A stretch of DNA of 18,477 bases from JANXSD01 sp043758125 (GTDB lineage: Bacteria; Bacteroidota; Bacteroidia; AKYH767-A; OLB10), in assembly GCA_043758125.1 (NCBI GenBank), contig JAYVOC010000088.1, positions 1 through 18,477 on the forward strand. The letters run 5' to 3'. Of the stretch, positions 9,101 through 16,718 are shown piece by piece. The notes beneath the pieces are model-generated. The model was not told the origin of the DNA. It made no database searches and saw nothing but the letters and a program-made list of their open reading frames with translations. The position numbers and the translations under genes are program-made. Position 1 is the first letter of the stretch; every line of letters starts with the position of its first letter.

Positions 9101-9147
9101 TTACTTCAACCTCTACTCAACGCATAAAAATCATGTCTTCAAAGTAA
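3118..9147 (+). CDS. Giant T9SS-secreted multidomain protein, putative glycan-active (LamG, unknown core, CBM6-like, 13 Ig-like repeats, type A CTD)
   Basis: 2009 residues, unrecognised as a whole. The signal peptide is residues 1-31, with likely cleavage before QTW. A LamG/ConA-like domain follows (about 35-265, with NNWHHLVFKYDAKAGVKEVW and a DIDELATY-type end). Residues about 283-710 form an unrecognised domain with alternating strand/helix character. It contains RPLDVIFENGE (acidic residues E488 and E491) and GWDNNEESNVRPAQWLGFLK (W628, E632, E633). A beta-rich segment (720-785, GDVRKLVVVRKS to STYIYDN) and a CBM6/galactose-binding-like domain (about 813-955) follow. Thirteen Ig-like repeats (Ig_7, CHU_C-associated type) span about 968-1910. 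A type A T9SS sorting domain (YPNPFVDG at 1930-1937) ends the protein. It is paralogous to the next gene. I infer a carbohydrate-active surface or secreted enzyme; no catalytic family could be assigned. Confidence 0.88.
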   Translation: MIKKKLSVTRMLMLGIYGILATLVNVKDVDAQTWTPNNYWTFDGSNSLSDSMSRSNLNPSYFGSTYTVSAAQGGIGTGKFMTFNGSEKLIVASNPLALDTGFTIELLVRFGQNSHETMEIFGRRDAAISIRFGFPFIRFGTRSIPNGGSSLITDTYEIELKGIGRGTYGYYTDNNWHHLVFKYDAKAGVKEVWVDGQLPIGFSKTLPAGRIPTNATNSNDNVCDLNTTTTYYSFIGDIDELATYTFPLPGAMIFKHYNESLQHQHFSFSNSTTPPPAPSSIVGSIDITEYAPGHPNANVDAVTQLQTFPSSRFKPGNTLFPNIQVFNPAHIAGWLTSNYTNTQLINRSKDVQKELVTNFNYAFQLSNNSGSVSAFSDTNTFPGAWIKYANQNTSWRTSVNSYWPQLIPKDAGKTSKEPYMSCSCQPNSSYLKNAAGQFLDQWGNVVTSYKVISPEAPTDSIKLDGQTQRYYLDQLTKKLTRPLDVIFENGEATPRWEQAALTSDPTVLAAFNASGLNNWHKYMGRAMNRFSSAYVNEFKTLPSLANTRFIYYQINGNPQYSWDYAETRTLETQINSQYYSSGDIYMKWAWNWRYWSADAHGWQFLIDSRLPELTIGDKLYGPTVCPGWDNNEESNVRPAQWLGFLKAVAMTGAEYFNTGYFVEQLPYQNPMNYVWEMAMPGYAQGITSRYEDLLKNGYIMGGDMPNNIITNTTQPGYSFYAGDVRKLVVVRKSNTIAKYAITGTIQPNSNVQGNADLNSTATINLDGQKLTFNIRRQGSTYIYDNSNTSLPVFYQLDAWHEASHPYFWDKSFKLEAELFDNVNASVEIKTEVPAGTKVGDFTNYTSYIGFKSPSTAEYNFTPRGTTTSNYYVWVRARSKDGSNTGFNLQLDGTINHSVACVIGTTWTWYCFNTSNSLPIAYSNLSLQNHKLAVTATTAMLEIDQITVTPQSGNYYSVFAAACNATTPPTATITAAGPITFCQGNNVILSANTGTVYLWSNGATTQNITISTAGNYTVAVTSANGTAISSPTAVVVNTIPTNTITTSGPTTFCQGGNVTLTSSSTSGTYLWSNGVTAASINTSTSGNYNVTVTSANGCSSTSAITYVIASSTVPSIITASGATTFCQGGNVNLTANTGIAYKWSTGATTSSINVTTTGNYSVSVTQSGGCSTTSSAIAITASNSIPATISASGPATFCSGGLVTITASSGSSYKWSNGATTPSIALSSSGTYNVTVTQLGGCSSTSSAYVVSVLPLPTNAVTTSGALTFCQGGSVNLTASASLSTYKWSTGATTASINASSSGSYLVTVTGSNGCSSVSSSYVVSSTPSVPSTITAGGPTTFCIGGNVTLTANAGSAFLWSTGATTASISVSTSGNYAVSVTQSSGCSSSSSPLSITASNAAPATVTASGTTTFCQGGAVTLFASSGSNYLWSNGATTSSISLSNSGTYNVTITQAGGCSSVSSQTSVVVNAIPSQTVNTSGPTTFCQGNSVTLFATATSSTFKWSTGATTASIIANTSGNYNVTITGANGCSIQSIVIPVTASSNVPATITTSGSTTFCVGGNVTLTANSGTAYLWSNGSTSSSINVTTTGSYTVRVSQLGGCSATSVATTVTSSSSAPATITASGPIVFCQGSSVTLTANTGSSYLWSTGATTASITTVSSGNFSVTVNQLGGCNGVSPITNVNAITNIPASIIANGPLTFCGGGSVILNANSGSAYLWSNGATTSSITVNTTGSYLVTVSQNGGCTSIAPSVSVNASSGSSTPATVSPSGSVSICQGGNTTFTASTGSIYLWSTGATTASIIATSSGNYSVTVTQSGGCSAVSTPSTLLVNPIASFTMGVSGPLSFCSGGNVVFSIVSSTPNIGYVWYKNNVVMSGVSTSSYTASTAGTYLARVQLGGCGAFSNRYSVTIPCREGEIINKSDFNFTAYPNPFVDGTTLAFELTDPTEVTVRILDMSGKLIDILLNKINVNAGETKIEYATSNLANGIYIAEIITSTSTQRIKIMSSK
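6019..8865 (+). repeat. 13 tandem Ig-like coding repeats of about 216 bases
   Basis: Each unit encodes about 72 residues on the pattern (T/A)TFCQGGNVTLTA..YLWS.GATT.SI....GNY.VTVTQ.GGC. The Cys codon of each FCxGG motif lies at 6058, 6271, 6490, 6706, 6922, 7141, 7357, 7573, 7792, 8008, 8224, 8446 and 8662. A second Cys (GGC or NGC) about 46 residues on could close an intradomain disulfide. The first unit lacks it (ANGTA instead of ANGC), and the last unit diverges and leads into the sorting domain. Confidence 0.93.
6271..8223 (+). repeat. Higher-order superrepeat: three consecutive 651-base units, each of three Ig-like domains
   Basis: From the Cys codon of unit 2 the spacing runs 219, 216, 216 bases three times, giving superunits 6271-6921, 6922-7572 and 7573-8223, each exactly 217 codons. 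Domains at equivalent places match in detail. Units 2, 5 and 8 each carry a one-codon insertion before the (Y/F)(L/K)WS motif and end in NGC, not GGC. Linkers before units 2, 5 and 8 read NTIPTNTITTSG, PLPTNAVTTSG and NAIPSQTVNTSG. Those before units 4, 7 and 10 share a SAPATITASG-like form. Expansion by three-domain blocks is the simplest reading. Confidence 0.85.
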
Positions 9148-9513
9148 TTCGAAAATAACTTTTAGTAAAGGAGACAGGCAATACCTGTCTCCTTTTTTTA
9201 TAAATTGTAATAAGAAAATTCTTCAGTCTCTTTTAAAAGAAAAAAATACTTTATTAAAGTAGTTACATTAATTTATTACACTCCTTTTTCTCTAGTCTTT
9301 TATGTTTTTTAGAATTAAATTTTTAATATGCTCTCTCAAAGAGCCACTTTTCAAGAATTAAAAACAATGTTTTTTTTCAAAAGTCTTACAAAACAAGAAA
9401 CATATAATTTACAACTCCATCCAAAATGATAGCTCATATATATTGCATGCATTAAACAACCGAAAAACAATTGGTCAAAACAAAGGTTGTGCCAAACGTA
9501 AAAAAAATTGAGC
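9148..9513. other. Intergenic region between the two giant genes
   Basis: It holds the terminator of the first giant gene (9167-9199) and then about 310 bases of AT-rich leader for the second. I see no gene in it. A TATGTTTT at 9301-9308 resembles but does not match the Bacteroidota -7 element, and a 5-bp hairpin (9330-9344) has no T-tract. The strong terminator suggests the second gene has its own promoter here. Confidence 0.6.
9167..9199 (+). terminator. Rho-independent terminator of the first giant gene
   Basis: A perfect 12-bp stem, AAAGGAGACAGG (9167-9178) with CCTGTCTCCTTT (9184-9195), loop CAATA, and T residues through 9199. It starts 20 bases after the stop codon. Confidence 0.93.
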
Positions 9514-12500
9514 ATGAAAAAAGGTTTTACAAAAACAAAAAAAGTAATTGGAAATTGGGTGCTGAATCTATTTCTTACTTCATTAATTATATCAATGTCG
9601 TTTGAGATTTCAACAGCACAATATTCACCATTCCATTATTTTACATTTGATGGAAGTAACCCGTTAAAGGATTCGTTAAGTACAGCTGTTTTAAATCCAG
9701 CCTATTTTCAAAGTACTTATAATTTTTCGAATAGCGCTGTAGGTAAATCATTAACTCTTGGTGTTGGTGGAAAAGATATTGTGGTATCAAGCACAATGCC
9801 GATCGATACTGTTATCACTATAGAATATTTATTTAAACCATCACATGATTTTAGTACAACAACATTTATTACTAGAAGAGATGGTGCCGTTTATATTAAA
9901 ATGGGTTATCCTTATATTGAATTCATAACAAATGCTATTTCGTCTGCAGGAGCTGGAATTCATCATGATCAAATGATCAATCTAGAAGGAATTGGGAGAG
10001 CTTCTTTTTCATATTATGTGGATGGAAATTTTCATCAGATGGTGTTTAAATATAATGTAAAAACTGGCGTGAAAGAAGTATGGATTGATGGTCAATTACC
10101 AAATGGCTTTTCTGCTTCAACAACTACAGGAAGATTTAATCCGAATATCGGAAATTTATCAAATAATATTTTAGATTTAAGTTCTGTAACTTCTTATGAC
10201 CGCCTAAATGGTGATGTTGATGAATTGGCATTGTATAACATCGACTTGCCAGGAAATATGATTTACAAACATTATACTGAGTTTCTACAAGCCAGGCATT
10301 TCTCGTTTAATTCAACTACATTAAATGCCCCAACTCCATCAGCAGTAACTGCAGGCATCGACTTAAATGATTACCCTGTTGGCCATCCTACTCCATCAGT
10401 AAATGCAATTGATCAATTAAAAAGTTATCCAACACCTCGCTACAAAAAAGGACACACTCTCTTGCCAAATTTTGACTGGATCGGAATGGAATACTTTGGC
10501 TCAGCATATCAACCAAATGTTACTAATGCTACCGCAGTAGCTAATACAGTTGCTATTCAAACCGAATTAGCAAAAAACTTTAATTATTCAGTATTAGTTG
10601 CATCAAATACATGTTCATATACTCAATATTCAAGTACTAGTAATTTTCAAGGTGCATGGGTTCAATTAGCAAATCAAAATCCACAATGGAAAACATCAGC
10701 TATTTGCTTTTGGGCACAAATAAATCCTCAGGTTGCAGGATACACATCAAATACTGGATATATTTCTAATAAAAATCTTTCTTCGCAATTTTATTTAAAA
10801 AACAGTAGCAGTCAGTTTTTAGATTTAAATGGAAACACGTCATCAAACAAATATTGGACGCCTTCAGCTCCTGTTGATTCATTTTATAAAGATGGTTTAA
10901 CACAACGATTTTTAATGACTAAATTATTAAATGTAATGACGCGTCCGTTGGATTTTCTTTGCGAAAATGGTGAAGTAATTCCTAAGCCAGAATTATCAGC
11001 AATGCAAAAAGACCCATCTGTCGTTAACGATAAAAACACAACATCATACGACTGGGATACTTATTTAGGGAATCGTAAACTAAAAGCTTCACTTGCTTAC
11101 CGTGATCAATTTATTACATTACCAGGATTGCAAAATACTAAGTATACTGAATATCAAATTTCAGGTGCAACTTCAAGAATAAAATATAGTGAAACGAGAG
11201 GGATTAATAAAAACATCAATGGTCAAAACTATGCTACTCCAGACTTTTATCCGCGATGGGCCTCTAATTGGTATACTGGTGTTAGTGCATGGAATGGTTG
11301 GCAACATATTATTGAAGGAAGATATTATGAGTTACAACTTGGAGACAAGCTATATTCTCCTTTTGTTGCAGCAGGGTGGGATTTAAACGAAGAAAATAAT
11401 ATTCGTCCTGGTCAATGGTTAGGATTATTAAAAGTATTAGGAATGACAGGTGCAGAGTTTTATTACACTGGGTACTTTAATGAAGCAGGCTCTTACAACG
11501 CACCTAATCCTCCACCTGCAAGTCCTGATGGTTATGCATGGCAAGCAGTAATGCCTTCATACGCACAAGCAACGACGAGTAGGTTTGAAGATGTTTTGCG
11601 AAATGGTTCTTTACTTTTAGGAGATGCACCTTATTCGACTGGAACCCCAAGCAGACCAGGTTACTCATTTAACACTGGCGATACAAGAAAATTAGTTGTT
11701 GTTCGAAAAAGTGATACAAAAGATCTATATGCAATTACAGGGACTATCCAACCAAATTCTAATATGATGGGTAATGCTGAAATTGAAGGGGATGCTTTAA
11801 TTAATTTAAATGGTCAACAATTACAATTCAAAGTTCGACGCCAAGGAAGTACTTATATTTATGATAATACAAATCCTTCTCAACCCATATTTTATCAAAT
11901 AGATGCTTGGCATGAATCAACTCATCCATCACGTTGGTCGAAAGATTTTAATATAGAAGCAGAAGTTTTTGATAACACAACAGCACTAGCACAAGTAAAA
12001 ACTGTTCGTTCATCAAATGCAAATACAGGTGATTTTAGAAATGCAACAAGTTATGTTACCCGTGCAACAACGGCAACAACGAATCCAACTTTAGAATACA
12101 ATTTTACACCTAGAAATAATTCTAATCTTTATTTTTGGGTACGCGCAAGAAATAATGGTGGACCTTCTGCTGGAATTACAGTGAGTTTAAACGGACAAAA
12201 TCAAAAGAGTATTGGATGTATTGCTGATACAGCATGGAACTGGTATAGCTTAGATGCATGTTCAAATGCAGCTATAACTTTTTCAAGTTTATCACCTCAA
12301 GAATATACATTAATGATTACGCCTAATGGTTCAACATTAGAAATAGATCGAATGCTTTTAACAATTGATCCAACGATTAATTTAAATTCAAATCAAGCAT
12401 CTTGCGGTACTACTGTTGCAGCTATTTCACAATCAGGTTCAACAAATTTTTGCCAAGGTGGAAGTGTAACTTTAACGGCGGCTTTAGGTACTGGTTATAC

Positions 12501-15486
12501 TTGGTCGAATGGACAAACAGTACAATCAATTACTGTTGGAGTCTCAGGAAATTATTCTGTTACTGTAAATAATGGTACTGGATGCTCTTCTATTTCAAAT
12601 CCTATAACTGTTACAGTTCAAAGTAAACCTTCCTCAATTATAACTCCTTCAGGTTCTACTACAATTTGTAATGGGCAAAATGTTATACTTTCTTCGTCGT
12701 TAGGAACTAGTTATTTATGGTCCAATTCTGCCACAACACAATCGATCACAGTAAGTAGCACAGGTAATTATAATGTTACGGTATCGAATTCAAATGGCTG
12801 TACAAGCACTTCAGCAATCCAAACTGTAACAGTTTCATCAGCTCCTATTGCTACAATATCTGCTAATGGAAACACTAGTTTTTGCCAAGGTGGCTCTGTT
12901 GTATTGTCAGCACCAGCAGGATACAATTATCTTTGGTCTAATGGAAAAACTACTCAACAAATTACAGCAACATCAGCTGGTAATTATAGTGTTACAGTAA
13001 CAAATTCCAGTGGATGTTCTGCTACTTCGTCAGTACAATCTATAAATGTGTCTACTTCACCAATTGCTACAATAACTGCAAGTGGCAATACAAGTTTTTG
13101 TCAAGGAGGATCTGTCATTTTATCAGCACCTACTGGTTATAATTATATTTGGTCGAATGGAAATACCGCACAACAAATTACGGCAACAACAACCGGTAAT
13201 TATAGTGTAACAGTAACAAATTCTGGTGGATGTTCTGCTACTTCTACTATACAAGCAGTAACTGTAACGAATACACCAATTGCAACAATAACTGCAAATG
13301 GAAACACTAGTATATGTCAAGGTGGATCTGTTATCTTATCTGCTCCATTTGGATACAATTATATTTGGTCGAATGGAAATTCGACTCAGCAAATTACAGT
13401 AACTACTGCTGGAAACTATGCTGTTACAATTAGCAATACTGGAGGATGTAATGCGACGTCGCAGCCAATTTCAATTACTGTAAACTCTTTACCACAACCA
13501 ATCATTACAGCTAATGGCTCCTTATCTTTTTGTAATGGAGGAAACGTTCAACTAAATGTTACCGGTGCGACAAGTTATGTTTGGTCAAATGGTGCAACAA
13601 CTTCATCAATTACAGCAACTCAATCAGGAAATTATTTAGTTACTGCAACTGATGCGAATGGATGTAATGGGATTTCAAATTCAATTCCAGTTATAAATAA
13701 TGCAATACCAATAGCAGCTATTTTAGTTAATGGGCCAACTACATTAGTTACTGGACAATCTACAACACTTACAGCATCGAATGGTGTTTCATATCTATGG
13801 CAGCCAGGTGGTATGACAACTCCTTCAATCATTGCATCAACTGCAGGAACATATAATGTAATTGTAACGAATGCTAATGGCTGTACAGCTCAATCAGCTG
13901 ATATTATCATTACGCAACCTTCTCTCTCGCCTAATGTAAGTATCCAAACAAATGGATCACCATCTTTCTGCGATGGAGGTTCAGTTCATTTAAATGTAGT
14001 AGGTGGAAGTAATAATTATATTTGGTCGCCAGGAGGATCTACATCAAACAATATTACAGTGACAAAAGAAGGGATGTATTATGTTTATTCCCGAAATAAC
14101 ACTGGACAAGTAGTAGGAAGAGATTCCATTTATGTAAGTGTAAATTCAATTCCATTAACTCCAGAAATAAGAATAACATATATTCCAAATACAGCATATC
14201 AGTTAACTGCATTTGAACCTTCAGCAGTAACTTATTTATGGTCAAACGGTCAAACTACTGCTAGTGTAAACGTAATGCAAGCGCAGAACTTAAGTGTAAG
14301 AACAACAAATGCGTTCGGATGTACTTCTCCGATACAACAGATGAACGTGAATAGTATTATCTCAAAAAGTTGTACAACACCTGACATGTTAACTGCATAC
14401 AATTTAAGCGATACATCAGCAAATTTAGGTTGGAACCGGGCAATTACTGGGGAGATCTTCAAAGTAAAATATTGGGAAAATGGCTCTTCTATCATTAAAG
14501 AAATTTCAGTATCAGGAACTACATCCTCGATTTCATTACCTAATTTATTGCCAGGAACATCTTATAGATGGTATGTTCAATCAGTATGCACCTCTGGTAT
14601 ATATCAAAGTGGCACATACCTCTTTAAAACATTAAGTAACCCATTAAACTGCGGATCTGTTCCGGAACATTTACGTGCAATAAATATTAAAACGAAAAAA
14701 GCAGATTTAGTTTGGTATTCCACTATTGCAGATATTTATCAAGTAAAATTCCATCCAGTTGGTTCAACTACATGGAAATTTCTTCAACTAACTGGTCCAT
14801 TAAATTCAAGTGGAACAACTTTATCAAACCTATTATCGAATACAACTTATGAGTGGCAAATTCAAACAACTTGCAAGGGTTATACTTCTCCATATTCACA
14901 AACATCGCTATTCACTACACTAGATACTTGCGGTGAATTAGGCACTTTAACTCTTTTAAATATCAACACGACAATAGCAGATTTAGGATGGACAAATCTA
15001 ACTCCGATGAATTCTGTTAGAATTAAAATAACGGATGTATCAACTGGAACTTATCGATTAATTTCCATTAATTATAATCCTTCAAATGGTATTTATAGAG
15101 TAACGAAATTACAACCAAATAGAAAGTATACTGCTGAAGTGCGCGGGATTTGTTCAACAGGAGTTTTTGGTCCATGGTCGAATAAAATTACGTTTACTAC
15201 GAGCACCATTATATTACGATTAGAAGATAATAATCCATTGCAACTTAATGGTTATCCGAATCCAACAACAGATCGATTATTCTACTCTTTTACGTCTGCT
15301 AAAAAAGGAGATTACATAGTAAAAGTATGTGATCTTTCGGGAAGAGAATTAATGCAAGAAATGCGTAGTTCAGATGAAGGTGACAATGCAAATGACATTG
15401 CTGTAAATAATTTTGCAAAAGGAATTTACATGCTAATTGTACAAAAAGGAACAGAAACAAGTAGATTTAGATTTGCAGTAGAATAA
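9514..15486 (+). CDS. Giant T9SS-secreted multidomain protein, paralogue of the preceding gene, with three added FN3 domains
   Basis: 1990 residues from the ATG at 9514; a TTG two codons upstream is possible but less likely. The signal peptide is residues 1-35 (cleavage near STAQ). A LamG/ConA-like domain (about 40-265) is followed by the same unrecognised core as the upstream paralogue (about 280-710), with RPLDFLCENGE (E484, E487) and GWDLNEENNIRPGQWLGLLK (W623, E627, E628). A beta-rich domain (722-785) and a CBM6-like domain (about 812-953) follow. Eight Ig-like repeats plus a degenerate ninth span about 968-1618. Three FN3 domains (about 1620-1709, 1712-1804, 1805-1898), each opening with a Cys, precede the type A sorting domain (GYPNPTTDRLFYSF, from about 1905). 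The first repeat Cys is residue 980 here and 981 in the paralogue, so the N-terminal halves are colinear. I infer an exported glycan-binding or glycan-degrading enzyme. Confidence 0.88.
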   Translation: MKKGFTKTKKVIGNWVLNLFLTSLIISMSFEISTAQYSPFHYFTFDGSNPLKDSLSTAVLNPAYFQSTYNFSNSAVGKSLTLGVGGKDIVVSSTMPIDTVITIEYLFKPSHDFSTTTFITRRDGAVYIKMGYPYIEFITNAISSAGAGIHHDQMINLEGIGRASFSYYVDGNFHQMVFKYNVKTGVKEVWIDGQLPNGFSASTTTGRFNPNIGNLSNNILDLSSVTSYDRLNGDVDELALYNIDLPGNMIYKHYTEFLQARHFSFNSTTLNAPTPSAVTAGIDLNDYPVGHPTPSVNAIDQLKSYPTPRYKKGHTLLPNFDWIGMEYFGSAYQPNVTNATAVANTVAIQTELAKNFNYSVLVASNTCSYTQYSSTSNFQGAWVQLANQNPQWKTSAICFWAQINPQVAGYTSNTGYISNKNLSSQFYLKNSSSQFLDLNGNTSSNKYWTPSAPVDSFYKDGLTQRFLMTKLLNVMTRPLDFLCENGEVIPKPELSAMQKDPSVVNDKNTTSYDWDTYLGNRKLKASLAYRDQFITLPGLQNTKYTEYQISGATSRIKYSETRGINKNINGQNYATPDFYPRWASNWYTGVSAWNGWQHIIEGRYYELQLGDKLYSPFVAAGWDLNEENNIRPGQWLGLLKVLGMTGAEFYYTGYFNEAGSYNAPNPPPASPDGYAWQAVMPSYAQATTSRFEDVLRNGSLLLGDAPYSTGTPSRPGYSFNTGDTRKLVVVRKSDTKDLYAITGTIQPNSNMMGNAEIEGDALINLNGQQLQFKVRRQGSTYIYDNTNPSQPIFYQIDAWHESTHPSRWSKDFNIEAEVFDNTTALAQVKTVRSSNANTGDFRNATSYVTRATTATTNPTLEYNFTPRNNSNLYFWVRARNNGGPSAGITVSLNGQNQKSIGCIADTAWNWYSLDACSNAAITFSSLSPQEYTLMITPNGSTLEIDRMLLTIDPTINLNSNQASCGTTVAAISQSGSTNFCQGGSVTLTAALGTGYTWSNGQTVQSITVGVSGNYSVTVNNGTGCSSISNPITVTVQSKPSSIITPSGSTTICNGQNVILSSSLGTSYLWSNSATTQSITVSSTGNYNVTVSNSNGCTSTSAIQTVTVSSAPIATISANGNTSFCQGGSVVLSAPAGYNYLWSNGKTTQQITATSAGNYSVTVTNSSGCSATSSVQSINVSTSPIATITASGNTSFCQGGSVILSAPTGYNYIWSNGNTAQQITATTTGNYSVTVTNSGGCSATSTIQAVTVTNTPIATITANGNTSICQGGSVILSAPFGYNYIWSNGNSTQQITVTTAGNYAVTISNTGGCNATSQPISITVNSLPQPIITANGSLSFCNGGNVQLNVTGATSYVWSNGATTSSITATQSGNYLVTATDANGCNGISNSIPVINNAIPIAAILVNGPTTLVTGQSTTLTASNGVSYLWQPGGMTTPSIIASTAGTYNVIVTNANGCTAQSADIIITQPSLSPNVSIQTNGSPSFCDGGSVHLNVVGGSNNYIWSPGGSTSNNITVTKEGMYYVYSRNNTGQVVGRDSIYVSVNSIPLTPEIRITYIPNTAYQLTAFEPSAVTYLWSNGQTTASVNVMQAQNLSVRTTNAFGCTSPIQQMNVNSIISKSCTTPDMLTAYNLSDTSANLGWNRAITGEIFKVKYWENGSSIIKEISVSGTTSSISLPNLLPGTSYRWYVQSVCTSGIYQSGTYLFKTLSNPLNCGSVPEHLRAINIKTKKADLVWYSTIADIYQVKFHPVGSTTWKFLQLTGPLNSSGTTLSNLLSNTTYEWQIQTTCKGYTSPYSQTSLFTTLDTCGELGTLTLLNINTTIADLGWTNLTPMNSVRIKITDVSTGTYRLISINYNPSNGIYRVTKLQPNRKYTAEVRGICSTGVFGPWSNKITFTTSTIILRLEDNNPLQLNGYPNPTTDRLFYSFTSAKKGDYIVKVCDLSGRELMQEMRSSDEGDNANDIAVNNFAKGIYMLIVQKGTETSRFRFAVE
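12415..14367 (+). repeat. Array of 8-9 Ig-like coding repeats with an exact 216-base period
   Basis: The Cys codon of FCxGG (or IC.G) falls at 12451, 12667, 12883, 13099, 13315 and 13531. The same place at 13747 encodes Val, and the next Cys is at 13969. Six consecutive intervals are therefore exactly 216 bases, then 222. Units 3-5 are nearly identical to one another (ANGNTSFCQGGSV, SAPxGYNY(L/I)WSNG, QQIT), pointing to recent duplication or homogenisation. A ninth, degenerate unit runs to about 14367. Confidence 0.9.
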
Positions 15487-15498
15487 AATTTAATAACC

Positions 15499-15543
15499 CG
15501 AATAATAAAAAAGACCTTTAATCAAGGTCTTTTTTATTATTCG
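15499..15543. terminator. Bidirectional terminator shared by convergent genes
   Basis: A perfect 20-bp inverted repeat: 15499-15518 (ending AAAAAAGACCTT) pairs with 15524-15543 (beginning AAGGTCTTTTTT), loop TAATC. A/T runs in the outer stem give a T-tract in either direction. It begins 12 bases after the second giant gene. The stop codon (15537-15539) and last two sense codons of the minus-strand gene lie inside the 3' arm. Confidence 0.92.
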
Positions 15544-16718
15544 AAATCTTTATATAATAAATATTTTTTTCTCGTAATTTTGAAAGAACTAATCCCTTCA
15601 ACCCATGAAGCTCGGATTTTTTCCTCAGTAGAACTATTAATTATCTGGAGTCTTAATTCGTTAGTCCCTGCTAGATTATCAAAAAAATTATTAAAAAAGG
15701 ATTGCTTATCAGCGTAGTCTTTATACATTTCTAAGAGGAAAGAAAGATTAATTTTTTTCGGATTAACACGTCCTTGTTTAACCAGATTTAATCCAAAACA
15801 CTTTTGGCCTTGGTAGGGTGGCTTTAGTGACTTTCCAAGAATACTCTGCGGGATAAAATAAAATTTTCGCTTTATATTTCTAGGAGAACCGATGACTTGA
15901 AAAGGTATCATTGTGCCTCTTCCAACACTAATTTTTGTTCCTTCGAAAAAACAGAGTGATGGATATAAATTGATGGCATTTTTATTTGGCAAGTTTGGCG
16001 AAGGATTAATTGGCAATATATAGTTTGTTAGATGATCCCAATTCAATAATTTAATTATTTTTAAATTGCAAACCATGCTATCTTTTAAAAGATATTCTCC
16101 ATTTAACATTAATGCATATTCGGCAATCGTCATCCCATAAACAACAGGAATAGATTGCATTCCGACAAATGATTTAAATTTAGAATTTAATACTGGGCCA
16201 TCTACATAACCACCATGAGGATTTGGGCGATCAAGAATAATAAGTTGAATATTATGACTAGCGCAAGACTCCATTACATACTGCAACGTTGATATGTAAG
16301 TATAAAATCTTACTCCAACATCTTGAATATCGAAGACTACTAAATCGATGTTTTTTAAATCTTCGTCGCTTGGTTTCTCATGATCTCCATAAAGTGAAAC
16401 AACCTGAAGTTTTGTGTTTTTATCAATTCCATCATTAACATTTTCTCCAGCTTCAGAAGTTCCTCTAAAGCCATGTTCTGGAGCGAATATTACTTTCACT
16501 TTTACGTTTAATGAAATTAATGTATCAATTAAATGTGTACTTCCAATAGTTGATGTTTGATTCGCAACAATTGCAACATTTTTCCCTTTTAACAAATCAA
16601 TATATTCATTAATTTGAGATGCTCCCGTTATTGGTTTAACTATGAAATTACTTCCATACATAGAATATGAGGCTGTAAAAAAAATAAAAATTAACGCAAA
16701 ATTTTTAATTATATCCAT
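15537..16718 (-). CDS. namZ: Exo-beta-N-acetylmuramidase NamZ (DUF1343, GH171 family)
   Basis: NamZ-family enzymes release terminal MurNAc from peptidoglycan fragments, in cell-wall turnover or use of foreign wall material. Numbering is from the ATG at 16718 (393 residues). A signal peptide occupies about 1-22 (MDIIKNFALIFIFFTASYS), placing the enzyme in the periplasm or outside. Family signatures: LLKGKNVAIVANQTS; VKVIFAPEHGFRG with the E81-H82 pair, the kind proposed as catalytic; the highly conserved FDIQDVGVRFYTYIST; LDRPNPHGGYVDGP; and INPSPNLPN. In-frame ATGs at 16751 and 16766 would add 11 or 16 residues ahead of the signal peptide. I prefer 16718 because it gives a compact signal sequence and has an AGAAGA stretch just before it. 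The gene is convergent with the second giant gene and divergent from the permease. Confidence 0.92.
   Translation of the reverse strand: MDIIKNFALIFIFFTASYSMYGSNFIVKPITGASQINEYIDLLKGKNVAIVANQTSTIGSTHLIDTLISLNVKVKVIFAPEHGFRGTSEAGENVNDGIDKNTKLQVVSLYGDHEKPSDEDLKNIDLVVFDIQDVGVRFYTYISTLQYVMESCASHNIQLIILDRPNPHGGYVDGPVLNSKFKSFVGMQSIPVVYGMTIAEYALMLNGEYLLKDSMVCNLKIIKLLNWDHLTNYILPINPSPNLPNKNAINLYPSLCFFEGTKISVGRGTMIPFQVIGSPRNIKRKFYFIPQSILGKSLKPPYQGQKCFGLNLVKQGRVNPKKINLSFLLEMYKDYADKQSFFNNFFDNLAGTNELRLQIINSSTEEKIRASWVEGISSFKITRKKYLLYKDFE

Noticed and set aside
9330..9344. Small hairpin GCTCT-CTCAA-AGAGC in the leader of the second giant gene
   Set aside because: Only five base pairs and no adjacent T-tract; likely chance.
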